Shown here one piece after another: positions 23,110 to 33,841 of a DNA stretch of 45,105 nt (the stretch's first letter is position 1; each line of letters begins with the position of its first letter). The DNA is taken from contig NXFV01001841.1 of NCBI GenBank assembly GCA_002803225.1, forward strand, positions 1 to 45,105, read 5' to 3'. A program made the translations under genes and the position numbers. Origin of the DNA: Gamarada debralockiae (lineage: Eukaryota > Ascomycota > Leotiomycetes > Helotiales > Hyphodiscaceae). Under the pieces are notes generated by a model. The model saw only the letters and a list, made by a program, of their open reading frames with translations, did not search any database and was not told where the DNA came from.

Positions 23110-24995
23110 ATGGAGGCTTCTATCGTTCAGTCTGGCGCCGAAATCGATGGATCCATGAAGTCTGCGCGTTCAAGTGCTGGTGGGGGGTCCCAAACCACCT
23201 GGCCCGAGAACAATCAGTATATTACAGACTTGAAATCGCCAGCCACTGTGTATTCTGTTTGCTTGAATCTTGGTCTTCCTTGTATGATGCGTTATTCATT
23301 CATGGCAGGAAGCTGAGCGAATTCGAAGTAGCACGCCACTTAGGCTGCAGCTTTTTTCGCCATTCTTCGTGCGATCATGGAGGTCCTAATCTCGCCAGAT
23401 CGACGCAAACGGGAAGTTCCACTTACTCTATCATGGGACCAAACTCAGATTGCAGCTTCTCCATCGCGGCATTGATGTTGAAGTATACCAACCTGCCAAT
23501 GATGGCTACTGCGATTGGATTCTCTCCAAATTCCCAAAATCGGGCGTTATTTCCGAACATTCTGGCTCCAGCAGCTGCACGCGCTTTGCAAAGTCTTGTT
23601 TGGGACGTTGTGTCGAGGAGCATGAGCTATGCCGTCAGTTTTCCGCCACATCATTGCCGACTAGGGTAATATATGTGGGGCGAGACAATTCATTGCTGAA
23701 GTTGGTTCAACCAGCTATTGGCTCTCGAGCTCCTTATGCGGCATTTAGTTATTGCTGGGGTGATGGGCCACAAAAGCAACACTGGAGTCGAGAAAGGAGG
23801 CGCTAAAATGGAACTACTGCCGCTGAGTCTCCAAGATGCTATTTATATTACTCGCAGGGAGGGACTTGAATATCTCTGGGTAGATTTCTTATGTATCATT
23901 CAAGGCTCGCCAGCAGACTGGCAACTTGAATCGTCCAGGATGGGCATACCAGGAGAAGATCTTGTCTTCCAGAGTTTTGAATTTCATGGAAAAATAACTT
24001 ACTTGGACATGCCGCACAGAACGTAGTTGTGAGTGCCAATGACACAGTACATTTGGAAAATCTACCAGCTCTCAGGACAATCCCTTCGACGACATCGCCA
24101 ATCCAGACGAACCTCCAGTTGGCAACCCATTCTTGTCTTGGCAAACAGCTGTGAGCGCCTATACCCGTCGCCATTCGTCCGACATCCTACCTGCTATTGC
24201 TGGTGTGGCTGATATTGTCTCTCAAAGAACCGGATCTACATTCCTCGCTGGACTTTGGCAAGGAAATCTGCTGAACGATCTTCAATGGCGTGTTGGTTGG
24301 AGATACCAGGAAGATTCAGCATACGAAGGAGATCCAAAAGCTAATATTTCTGGGCGCTCGCGTTATGAGTGCCCGTGCCCAACGTTCTCATGGGCGTCTC
24401 TGAGTCTCCCTGTGCTGTTTGGCACCGGTGATATCCCTGTATGGCACTCTAGGAAAAAGGGATGATTTACAAAGCAATATTTATTGAAGTAAATTGCACT
24501 CTGAAAGGCGTGAATGCTTTTGGAGAAGTTATCGATGGTTTCATCGAGCTTGAAGGGCCTTTATTCCAACAAACTCTGTCAGTTTCCAGATCGAACCCAG
24601 CAAGCCCCATCTTAGCCAAAATGCAGGATGTCAGCCTCAACCCGAGTGAAAATACGAAGGAGACCGAATCCTGGTCGTATTACTCTATCAATCTTGATGG
24701 TCCACTTTGCAAGGCTACTTTGCAAGACTTGGGCTCAACTGTACAGAGCTTGGTGAAGGAAGAGCAATTCACTCAGTTTGACGCGCTCGTATATTGCTTT
24801 GGCCTTTGTGCTGAAGGACCGTGGTTTCGCTTAAATTTGATACTTGGTTTATCTGTACAGGTGCCTGGTGCATTTGAGCGTTTGGGAATGTTGGAGTGTT
24901 GGGATCATCCGCTAGTAGTTTCTGGTAAACGATGGAAGACAATAATAGATGCACACTTCCAAAATGCAGAAAGAAGAAAGATTCGGATAGTGTAG
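23110..24995 (+). pseudogene. Decayed HET-domain gene, paralogue-like neighbour of the gene at 20025
   Basis: HET-family segments appear in order but in different frames. Frame 2 (about 23450-23806) holds TRVIYVG, APYAAFSYCWGD and stops. Frame 3 (about 23800-24026) continues LPLSLQDAIYITRREGLEYL and WVDFLCIIQGSPADWQLES, then leaves the family. Frame 1 (24100-24465) resumes far downstream in the domain with DILPAIAGVADIVSQRTGS and AGLWQGNLL; frame 3 again (24462-24995) gives the C-terminal part. Some 150-200 residues between the WVDFLCIIQ block and the DILPAIAG block, present in the neighbour, are missing. Two or more frameshifts plus this deletion make a functional product unlikely. A few shifts could be unrecognised introns. 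Confidence 0.7.
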
Positions 24996-26041
24996 TGTAT
25001 TATCAACAGGACTTTTCACGGACTACTTTCATCAAAGGAAACCACACTCTTGCAAAGCGTGGTTTGGACGTTAGATTGGATTGCGGAATGGGACGGCAGA
25101 CAGCAGTGAGCGGAGGTGAGGATGCAAAGACGAAATTCGCGAAGATCATTTAGAGAAAGAAACTATACACCTGAGATTTTTATGGACGGACGAGTTGGTG
25201 AAAGCTAGCTGGATGGCGCGCAACCTGCCAAAGCGGGCGTCTTTGTTACTCTCAAGTGAAGGTCTCGAGTTGAGGGATTATGAAAGAAGTCGAGGAAGTC
25301 CGAAGTCGTTTATGTCTTTTCTTTTCTTTTCTGGCGAAGCCTCTAACATTGGTGTGGTTTTTGAGATGAAAGGCGGTTTAGCAAAAAGACTTTCTGATTT
25401 TGTACCTAAATATCAGTGCCAAGAAACGAATGAGCATAGATGACATGCTCATGGTCCCGCGTGGGCATCGTCATGAACTCTGTTCCCAAGGCCGGTCAGC
25501 TATTGAGGGGCTGTGCTAGGTTTAGACTGTGGAAATGGCATCCATTCTGTCCCCTTGTCATCAAAGAGCTCGTCCGAGATTACCATATTTCGCCAACGGC
25601 AGATTTTGCAAAACGCTGAGGACATTGGGATTTGCAAAATTCCTGTCTAGCAGGAGGGATTGTCCTGGAAATAAAGTTCATCTGATGAGCTATTAGGGTT
25701 GCCGCGGCTGCCTTGGAGCTTGCGCTATTTCCGCTCAGGTACCCGAGCTACCCCAAATACCCCGCATTTTAAGCCTTGTGATACTTCTAGTTAGGTATCG
25801 TTTCGTTGATCTTCAGTGGGATGCATGGAAACGTTACTTAAATTTAGAGTCAAGCATACCACCTCAATGTAACGTATTTGGTCCTTTTGGAACCCGTAAA
25901 AACTAACTCCGAACCTAAGAAGTCTATAAAAGGAGGTACATGGGATAATGTGCGGAGAAATATACATTTTTACGGATCTTGGCGTGGTATACAATTAATA
26001 TTCTGCCTCAAATCTCTTCTTGCAGTTGCGTGAATGACAAG
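24996..26041. promoter_or_regulatory. Intergenic region ending in the GH76 promoter, TATA box at 25925-25931
   Basis: No supported gene between the HET remnant and 26042; the frame at 25195-25443 has no recognisable content. A clear TATAAAA sits at 25925-25931, about 117 nt before the GH76 ATG, in AGTCTATAAAAGGAGG. It is the best core-promoter candidate here. Confidence 0.5.
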
Positions 26042-27640
26042 ATGATATCTCACCTAATACTACTCCCTTACTTGCTCTCGTATCTTTTTCTCTTCCTGGG
26101 AAGAACAGCTGCACTACCCCATAACGGAGACACAAAAAATTTCAAGACCATACGCAAAGATAAGGATGCGACACTTCAGCCCAGCAACCTGGAAAGTATC
26201 GACGAAGCTTTTCCGAGAATGGTGAATGCTCTGGAAGTAATGCAATCGCAATTCTGGAACCAAAGCACCTCAACATGGCCCACAGGAATCGACTGGACCC
26301 GCGCAGTGCTTAACACTCACATTTCAGCAACACTCTCCACAATCGCCAACTATCAAGCAGAATCCTACCAGAAAGAAATCGACACCTACTCCTCCCAAGT
26401 TATCTCCTTCTACAATGGAGAAAACGCCCTCTCGTTGGCCCAACAGAAGTACGACGACATGCAATGGGTTATTTTGGAGTGGTTGGAAGCTATCAAATTT
26501 ATCAGTCTTTATTCCCGTGTTGACCAGGGCTTCAATGGGAAGCAGTACGTGCCAGAATTTGCACACCGCGCACGCATATTCTGGGATATGGCTTCACAAG
26601 GATACAATACGACTTTATGTGGTGGTGGCATGCTTTGGACGGATCAATTGGCCCCTTATAAGAATGCCATAACGAACCAACTCTTCATCGCGTCCAGTAT
26701 TGGGATGTATTTATACTTTCCAGGCGACAACAACACCAGTCCATCTCCCGTGGCAGGAGCACCTAACAACTCGTCGGTTTCACTGCCTCCAATCAAGGCG
26801 CATGATCAAAGATATTTGAAGGCTGCCATCACAGAGTACCAATGGCTCTCGAACAGCAATATAACGAATGCCCAAGGCTTGTATGTGGACGGCTTCCATG
26901 TCACGGGCTGGGCGAATTCCACAAATATTGGGACGGGGAAATGTGACGTAAGAGACGAAAGTGTGTATACCTACAACCAAGGCGTTCTCCTTTCCGGTGT
27001 ACGCGGCCTCTGGGATGCAACAGGCCAGTTCAGTTATCTCGATGACGGCCACACACTTGTTCAGAATGTCATCGCTGCGACAGGGTGGGGTCGACCAAAT
27101 GGCACATGGGCGGGGCTTGGCAGTGACGGTATCTTGCAAGACATATGCGATGTAGATGGAAGCTGTAGTCAAGATGCGCAAGCATTCAAGGGGATTTTCT
27201 TCCACCACCTTACACTCTTCTGCGATCCACTCTCATTGGAGGCTGCACAAACTCCAAGTGTCGTGTTCAAGGCGACTGCGGCCCAGGCGCAAGCTCACCA
27301 GAGCAAATGTGACGGATATTCTGCGTGGATTCAGCATAATGCCCAAGCAGCCTATGGAACGAGGAATCAGACCGGGGTATATGGGGAGTGGTGGGATGTG
27401 CCATCTCAGAGTAGGCCACATCAGCCACCAGGGGCTTCGGATTATAGGAACAAGGGAATTCCACAGAATGCGCTGTGGAGACTGCCGAGTAATCCAAGTG
27501 TCTCCCAAGACGGCATGACTCCAGTGGGTAACTCCTCGATGCCGGATCCGAATGAGAGGGGGAGAGGAAGGACGGTCGAAACGCAGAGTGGTGGGTTAGG
27601 TGTAATGAGATGTTTAGTACAAGCTCAGGAGGAGACCTAG
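26042..27640 (+). CDS. Secreted GH76 family alpha-1,6-mannanase-like enzyme
   Basis: GH76 enzymes cleave or transfer alpha-1,6-mannan; fungal members act on cell-wall mannan or link GPI proteins to the wall. Single exon, 532 residues from the first in-frame ATG at 26042. Residues 1-25 form a signal peptide (hydrophobic LLPYLLSYLFLFLG, then AALPHNG). The catalytic Asp pair is visible at 138-139 in QQKYDDMQWVILEW. Other family marks: CGGGMLW (~193), KNAITNQLFI (~207), YTYNQGVLLSG (~310), QDAQAFKGIFFHHL (~380), and the GRGRTVETQ ending. Several N-glycosylation sequons. There is no C-terminal hydrophobic GPI tail, so it is probably a soluble, secreted enzyme rather than a Dfg5/Dcw1-type anchored one. 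Looks intact. Confidence 0.92.
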   Translation: MISHLILLPYLLSYLFLFLGRTAALPHNGDTKNFKTIRKDKDATLQPSNLESIDEAFPRMVNALEVMQSQFWNQSTSTWPTGIDWTRAVLNTHISATLSTIANYQAESYQKEIDTYSSQVISFYNGENALSLAQQKYDDMQWVILEWLEAIKFISLYSRVDQGFNGKQYVPEFAHRARIFWDMASQGYNTTLCGGGMLWTDQLAPYKNAITNQLFIASSIGMYLYFPGDNNTSPSPVAGAPNNSSVSLPPIKAHDQRYLKAAITEYQWLSNSNITNAQGLYVDGFHVTGWANSTNIGTGKCDVRDESVYTYNQGVLLSGVRGLWDATGQFSYLDDGHTLVQNVIAATGWGRPNGTWAGLGSDGILQDICDVDGSCSQDAQAFKGIFFHHLTLFCDPLSLEAAQTPSVVFKATAAQAQAHQSKCDGYSAWIQHNAQAAYGTRNQTGVYGEWWDVPSQSRPHQPPGASDYRNKGIPQNALWRLPSNPSVSQDGMTPVGNSSMPDPNERGRGRTVETQSGGLGVMRCLVQAQEET

Positions 27641-28358
27641 CTGGATACCTTTCAACGACTTCTGCGCCTGATGATTTCCAAATTCTAGATTCTAGAGTGA
27701 TGTTACTTCAAGTGCAGTCAGTCAACGGAATTGAATCAGAGATACGACTAGATTAAAGCAAGCAGAAAAATTGAGTTGTATCCAGACTGGACCTTGTCGA
27801 ATGGCGAAATAATTGAAGTGGGGAAGTACCGCTAACTAACGTACCGATCTACGAATGATTTGGCTGGTAACAAATAGCCAGCTAAGTTGATTGAACTGTA
27901 TAACCATTGGAGAGTTCGTCAGCCCTATAGACATCTTATTGCGATATGTGACCTTTGCTCTAAGGTTGGGTGAGTTTAATTTTCAAAATGATTCGCTTTA
28001 TGTTCGATTTTCAGGGGCATCGCTTAAGCTCGGCCCGCTTTTTAGCGCTCCTGCCTTGAAGCCTGAATTGGTTGCTACGGAGAAAGTAAAGTAAACACAC
28101 GTCAGAATCGTCGCTTCCCGCCTCGCGATTTTTCCCAGCCTCCTTCCAAGAAACAGAGAAAGGCGAGCCACGAACTTGTTCTTGCCTTCATTTCTTCATC
28201 TCACAGTTCAATCAGAGCTACTTCTTCACGACTTCACGAATATTCAGCCTACAACTGCCTGCAGCGGTACATCGAACGGCGAGCAGCTCGCGAGGCTGAT
28301 CTCGAGCCATATCCTCGATCCACATTCTAATTCCAAAAAAATACCCGCATTCCTCATC
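27641..28358. other. Intergenic, promoter of the membrane-protein gene
   Basis: No supported gene. The last ~200 nt are pyrimidine-rich and in frame with the next gene without an ATG, as expected of a leader. Nothing else seen. Confidence 0.4.
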
Positions 28359-29657
28359 ATGGCGCCTCTACCCGACCCCTCCTCCATCCTCTCTACCCTC
28401 AATACCATCCTCCGCCGCACACCTTCTCCTCTTCCATCTCCAACACTTTCCAACCTCTCCCCCAAAGCTGCCCTCCTTGCCGAACGCGCACAAAACCTCC
28501 TTCCTCGAGCGACGCTCACAAACCCAGGAGCCGGCGTCACCCCACCTCAAAACATAAACAACAAAGCAATATTCGTGCTCTTCGGCTTCATCGGCCTCGG
28601 GTTCGTCTGCACAGGAATCTGGTTCTTCTTCTGGGCGAAGAATGGCGGCTTCTATTTCAAAGAAAATGATTGGGATGAGTACAAGTCTACAGTTCTGCGG
28701 AGGAAGGGCCCGAATGGAACAACACTGAGTGGTGCGACGGCGAGTACAGACTTGGGTGGCGGTAGTGTGGTTCATGGGGAGAAGAATAGTCGATGGGGAC
28801 GAGGAAAGAAGAGCAAGAAAGGCATGAAGCGATACAAGGATTTTGATGAGGAGAGTGAAGTTACGGGCTCTGCAGGCGGAAGTACATTGGGCAGCGAAAT
28901 GAGCGAGTTGAAGTGGAAGGTTGGAAAGGAGAAGAAAGATAAGGCGAAGGAGTCGAATCTTAGAGCTATTGATGGAGGTGAAGATGAAGAAGTCGATGCT
29001 GGTGTTCGGGATGCGCTTCGAAATTATCGCCACGAAAAACCTGCCCGTGTTGGTGGATTGAACAAGCAGGCTGATGGAAGTGCTTGGGATGGATCTGCGA
29101 ACGATAACTCGACCGCTACCTCCGAACTCCTTTCGAATCGCGAACATACTCCTACGACTACGCCCACAAAGATCAAGAAGGAACGCAAAGACAATTATAC
29201 TGGTGGTACTGGTGGCATTCGAAAGGTTGTTAGCACATCCAATGGTGGCAGTTCAAGTTTTTGGAGCCGGGCGACTGGCAGTGACAAGAAGAAGAATGAC
29301 GAAGAGGAACGCATCAAGGCGGAAGCCAAGAAGCTGCGAGATAAAGGCCGCGCAGCTCAGCGACGCGATTTCAGCTTCTCTGTCGGCGATGATGGAAGTA
29401 GTGTTAGTGGATCCGGATTGAACGACGAAGAGAGACAAGCACGAAGAGAGCGCAGAGAAGCCAGGCGAGCTAGTCGCAGCCCCACCAAAAAAGTGCCAGG
29501 AAGCTTTTATGAGGAGAGCATGATGGGCAGTGAAGTCTCCGGTGATCTTGGTACGAAGAGCTACCATCATCCAATTCCTGGTCTGAGTAGCACTGCGGGT
29601 AGCGAGTATGCGGAGGAAAGACGGAAGAAGAGGGGATACCGACAGGATGAGAACTAA
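28359..29657 (+). CDS. Conserved-looking single-pass membrane protein with a long charged cytosolic tail
   Basis: Single exon, 432 residues from ATG 28359 (CATCATGGCG, a good Kozak context). Residues 1-68 are Pro/Ser/Leu-rich. One transmembrane segment follows at about 70-93 (IFVLFGFIGLGFVCTGIWFF), then FWAKNGGFYFKENDWDEYKS, which looks like a conserved juxtamembrane block. The remaining ~330 residues are Lys/Glu/Ser/Gly-rich and disordered, with a probable coiled-coil/charged helix near 330-400 (EERIKAEAKKLRDKGRAAQR, DEERQARRERREARR). No enzyme motif is seen. Filamentous ascomycetes have single-pass proteins of this look, some named as endosomal proteins; I cannot confirm that name here. Confidence 0.78.
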   Translation: MAPLPDPSSILSTLNTILRRTPSPLPSPTLSNLSPKAALLAERAQNLLPRATLTNPGAGVTPPQNINNKAIFVLFGFIGLGFVCTGIWFFFWAKNGGFYFKENDWDEYKSTVLRRKGPNGTTLSGATASTDLGGGSVVHGEKNSRWGRGKKSKKGMKRYKDFDEESEVTGSAGGSTLGSEMSELKWKVGKEKKDKAKESNLRAIDGGEDEEVDAGVRDALRNYRHEKPARVGGLNKQADGSAWDGSANDNSTATSELLSNREHTPTTTPTKIKKERKDNYTGGTGGIRKVVSTSNGGSSSFWSRATGSDKKKNDEEERIKAEAKKLRDKGRAAQRRDFSFSVGDDGSSVSGSGLNDEERQARRERREARRASRSPTKKVPGSFYEESMMGSEVSGDLGTKSYHHPIPGLSSTAGSEYAEERRKKRGYRQDEN

Positions 29658-30067
29658 ATATGGTTGTATTGGACGAGGATGAAATTGCATGATGTGACGG
29701 ATGATATGATTGAAATCGGCGGCATTGCTTGCGTTTGTTGTTGGAGTTGGGAATACTTGTATGTGTAGATAGCGAATAGAATTCAAAGACATGACATCTG
29801 CACCGACTTCTTAACTTCTTCGTGACCATGAACAATATTGCCTATCTTTTCCGGCACGCCGAACACCGACCGAGCTGGTCGGGATCACTTCCCTTGCCCC
29901 CGTCTAACGCCTGTATGATCCCTCCTGCTTTTCGTCTCTCCCCTACTTAGCAACACATATCCTCCACCCCGAGGCCCAAAGAAGGCACAGGCCATTTGAT
30001 CATGTCTGTTCTGAGTTATGAAGAAGGGCCAGCTCCTATCCTCCCGCAACTCTCTGCGCCGATTTCA
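29658..30067. other. Short intergenic stretch
   Basis: Between the membrane-protein gene and the decayed minus-strand block. No gene or motif supported. Confidence 0.4.
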
Positions 30068-31221
30068 TCACGCTGCATCTGACAGCTGTGTACTTGTCGA
30101 CTGTAACTCTTTCGAGGCCTTATCGGCCATGATCTTTTTCTTTTTGTCCCGCAGTCGGGACCATGTCACCATACGCTGCTCGAATTTCAAATCGTCTTCA
30201 ATTGAAGCACGGAGGTGGTCTCTGTAGCCAGAGTGGAAGACGATGGTCCCTTTTCTAAATTTCAGATAGGTTTCAATTAAAGCACGCGGGCGACTTCTGT
30301 AGTTATGATCCATGAAGAGGATCCTTCTGTCTTTGGTCCCATCATTACGCTCTTTTTTGGTCCCCGAGCCATCAAGCCAAGGATTCTGTAAATACCTTAT
30401 GAGCGAGCCTAGTTGAATACGGTTAAAGATTCCCGCTTTGATTGCTTGTCGAACAAGGCAAAAATCTGGCTGCGCATTCGGAGACGCACAGCCTTTGATA
30501 ACAAATGTGTAGATCTCGAATAACCCATTCATTCCGTCGAGGGGTGTGGGCAAATTGCTCTTCGCGGATCATACAATCCAATGTGACGAATTGCCCATTT
30601 TCTTCCCAAATGGGTTCTTGGACTTCCTGTGACCTTCTGGTGGGACATCCACTCCTTATACTCCCTCCCCTGCAGCCATGAGTCCGATGAGCCTTAGTAG
30701 AGTTTTCGGTGTGGCCTTTCTCCGGAACTTGATGATCGGTGAGAATCTCCAAGTATTTCGGAATGTGGAATCCGGTCTTTAGCCCCGAGCATGAACGTCA
30801 TGACTTCATTAGAGCATTCAGCACAAGGCGAATAATCCTTGGGGTAAAAGATCTTGTGCCGGTCTGAATTTGGGCCCTTCACATCTTCCTTGATTCGGGA
30901 AAGCAAATTTTGCCCATCAGAACCGTGTGTGGAGTGCCTCTTGATAGGTTCTGGACCATCGCTAGAACTGGAAATCGGCATGCTTTTGTCGAATAGCTGT
31001 GGGAGGTCTTCTGCGTCCAAAGCGCTCGACTTCCCCGAGTGCCTCGGTTCGATCATCAAAGAAGCTGAAGGATGTGATCTAGCTCGAGGCTGAATACCGA
31101 GACTTTCATGGTGGGATTGAGGTATTGGTGCTGTTTCCTTGCCAGTGTGCGCAGCAGTCGAGTCGATATAGCCGGCGGAAGCAGAGGATGCTGGGGTTGC
31201 ATTTGTGGTACCCATGGACAT
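30068..31221 (-). pseudogene. Decayed gene of unknown family in three frames, with an internal repeat
   Basis: Read on the minus strand, natural-looking protein sequence continues from frame to frame. 31221-30790: Ser/Pro-rich start (MSMGTTNATPASSASAG), then KDYSPCAECSNEVMTFMLGA. About 30790-30560, another frame: TGFHIPKYLEILTDHQ, RSQEVQEPIWEENGQFVTLD. From about 30550 a third frame: LDGMNGLFEIYTFVIKGC, VRQAIKAGIFNRIQLGSLIR, to the stop at 30068. The last switch looks like one extra base in a run of C. The C-terminal part holds two related ~24-residue units, YRSRPRALIETYLKF and YRDHLRASIEDDLKF, mirrored in the DNA as direct repeats (about 30185-30230 and 30260-30305). Introns could explain one switch but not obviously both. 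Function unknown. Confidence 0.45.
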
Positions 31222-31330
31222 ATTTTGCTTGATATACGTTTTCGAAAGTGTTTATATGGACGCTCGGCTGCTTCGATTGTTTCCATGAGGGATTGGATGG
31301 ATGCACGCTTGATTCTGCCAGTAGAGTATC

Positions 31331-31713
31331 TAAAATATTATGCAAATAGATAACACCGTTGAGCAACTTATCGCTGTGTGCAGTCTTCAGCCAAACGCCG
31401 ATGAGTGCCAGCATTTTGCCGTCATCTCTGTCGCTGTCGTCGAAGCCCAGAGTATCAATAAGTGTCTCGCGCACTCCACCGATGATCGTAGAGGCAAATT
31501 CTATGTCCTCAGTACTTTGAATGCATGTCAGCTAATGGTACTTCTCAGACGTGTAGGGTTCCACTGAGATTACACACAAGACCTCGAGCCGGTTCCGATC
31601 TTCAAGTTCGCTCCCGTTGCTCGGTTTATGAAAGTGGTCTTTCCCGTCCCAGTCTTTCCCATCACGGCAATCAAAACTTCTCCTGCTGTGTACGCATTAG
31701 ATTCGGGGGGCAT
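31331..31713 (-). pseudogene. Truncated P-loop GTPase (AIG1/septin-like fungal G domain) fragment
   Basis: From ATG 31713 on the minus strand: a Walker A/G1 motif GKTGTGKTTF preceded by VLIAVM, then GTGSRSC. A short intron (donor near 31575, acceptor near 31524) joins to IIGGVRETLIDTLGFDDSDR, a G3-like motif with Leu where Pro is usual, then a helix and LNGVIYLHNI. Fungi have many such small G-domain proteins, in which this pattern is normally followed by 100 or more residues including the G4 region. Here the family similarity ends at about 31331 and the frame goes on into unrelated sequence. I read it as a truncated remnant; an intact gene with unrecognised 3' exons is possible. Confidence 0.55.
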
Positions 31714-33841
31714 TGCTTTTGTTTATAGGTGCTTCTTGCGCAGGCTGCGACAAGCTCTGTGCAGTCTGGCCCTCCATGCCGTTCAATGCGTTCTGAGCCG
31801 GAGTCGTCAAGTCTTCGTCTACTCCATTTCCTCCCACGTTGACATCCGTGCCTTTCACAGGCTCCTCTTCTTCCTCGTTATCCGAAGGCAGGGGTTGCGC
31901 TCCCGCGTGTCGCGCAATCTCAGGTCGTTTTCCTTCACCCATGAATGAGACCAACACCGCATCCCCGTGACTGGGGCGATTCTTTGGACGGCTAGAGCAT
32001 TTGCGATCAGAGCTGGTCGGATTGGATTGTTGCCTCAGCGAACGAGTGAGATACAGTTCCATAGCTTTCAACGGCGGACTATCGAGCAGTCCAACATGGT
32101 CGCCGGCGTTCGCGACATTGCTTTCATCCTTTATGGGTACATTTCTAATATCGAATGGAATTTCACCTCCAGGCTGCCAATCATAGAAACCTGAACCCCC
32201 GGGATTTATCTTGCCGACACTCCGAGACGATTCTAAGAGTTTGGAGTCCAGATTCGCAGTAGTCCAATCCTTGCAGCCTATGAAGGGACGTGCTTGGTCT
32301 CTGAGCCACCAACCTTGTGCATCAAGTAACTCATCCGCTCCACTAGAAGTCTCGCCTGGTTTGGACAGCCTGATTCCAGAGATTCCAGGGATTTCGGACT
32401 GTTCAGCTCCCATTGAAACATTTTGCGTGGGGTTTATCCTCGGTGGAGGATGGATCCATGATTCAATACTGTCCCTTTTTGAAGTGGTCTTCCACCAGAT
32501 GCCTTACCCTTGCCCCCCAATTACCGAAGGTCACACCACAGAATTCACATTGTCGAGGCCAGTCACTATGAATTCCAAAACTTCAAGTTGCTGCTTGTTT
32601 GATGGCTGCATCGTTCGAATACCCATGGTCAAGCTCAAGGTGGCGACTTAACTTGACTTTCGTCGCAAAGGTAGTTCCATTTTCCCGAGCGAGGTCACAC
32701 CCAAGATTGTGTTTTTTTTTATCTCGAGGCACAAAAGGTCACCGTCCTTTCCGAATCTCTCCATCTCAATAGGACATCCCAAACACATATATCGCTTCTG
32801 CGGCCAGTGTGAAGTTTCGTGCCGTTCCCAGTCACTACTTGATTTTGTGGCATAGTTGAAGTTTGGACCTGTGAACTGGAAGGGCTTCGCGGGCTCAAGT
32901 TTTGAACGATTCGACTGATGCACCTTCTTGTGGCTAGATCCATAAACGAGGAGCTTCCGTGGTATAAGTCGAACTGTATTGAAACTTGAATACGGAGCCT
33001 CCGGATCGGATGTTGACGGGTTATTACCCCACCCCATGATCGATCAGCTGTTGGAGTTCATGAAATAATCTCGAAGACTTCCATTTGAACACAGTTGATT
33101 TGGTAGTATCTGAATGTAGAGCTCTATCCAATTGATTGATGACTGCCATGAGATTTATGCTCGGTGTCTTGGGGCGCTTTTTCTGGACCCTAACAAAGCT
33201 GGACCTTGGTTTATTTCCATGGATTTGCGATCCTTTGTTTCTGAGCCAGACCAGCTGGTTTCACCAAAAAGAACTGAGGGCTTTGTCGTAGGTGGAATGA
33301 GAGATTGCAATTGCACGGGGGGTTTGTTGTATGTGGGAGACCTTGGAGTTGTCCTTGATAGGCCAATGCGTCAAAATATTGAGTTGCCTGTTCATCCTGA
33401 CATCCAATTCCTGCCTCCAGTTCGTCGAGGATCTGACAGTTTCGGCAGAAACAAAACATCGGAATCCCATTTTCGTCGACAACCATTCGATGGCAAGTCT
33501 CCTCGTTGTTATAGTCTTTGAAATACTGTTAGAATATCTCCACATCTAACAAATGGACTTCTTGGCGATTGGGGAGGAGCGTGACTTGCCAGGACTCGGA
33601 TGGTCATGGTGGTTCTCCAACGATCGTGAAACAAAAAACCCACCAGGTCCACCAGCTTCAGCATTATGAGTACCATCACTGAGTGAAGCTGTGCCACCAA
33701 GGTCTCGGCCAAAGATTGGGTCAGAATCTTGGTAGAAGCCAAATGTCGATGTCGATTCTTCGAGCAAGGAAGAAGGCTGAAGCCGCCCCACCTCAGCTGT
33801 GCTCTCATTCTGAGATGAAAGGCTGTCTTTCTCGATTTCAT
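31697..33841 (-). pseudogene. Decayed C2H2 zinc-finger protein gene
   Basis: Minus strand, 5' to 3': an N-terminal part in two frames (GRLQPSSLLEESTSTFGFYQ; then TTMTIRVLASHAPPQSPRSP from about 33610), a cysteine-rich block in another frame (NNEETCHRMVVDENG, PMFCFCRNCQ; about 33500-33211), a zinc-finger block KSSSDWERHETSHWPQKRYM (33037-32648), and a second one TFATKVKLSRHLELDH followed by CEFCGVTFGNWGARVRHLVE (32680-32470). The last block is interrupted by TGA at 32585-32583 where Trp is expected from the frame (TGG to TGA) and shifts by one base before IESWIHPPPRINP. An open frame then runs to 31697 (ATG at 32413, 238 codons): Ser/Pro/Glu-rich and disordered, possibly the C-terminal tail or a separate ORF. 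At least one stop and three frame changes make it a pseudogene. Confidence 0.6.

Noticed and set aside
28368..29147. 259-codon minus-strand open frame
   Set aside because: Antisense shadow of the single-pass membrane-protein gene, low-complexity translation.
20025..29657. Secondary-metabolite gene cluster around the regulator at 11179
   Set aside because: No PKS, NRPS, terpene synthase, P450 or transporter gene is present in the window.
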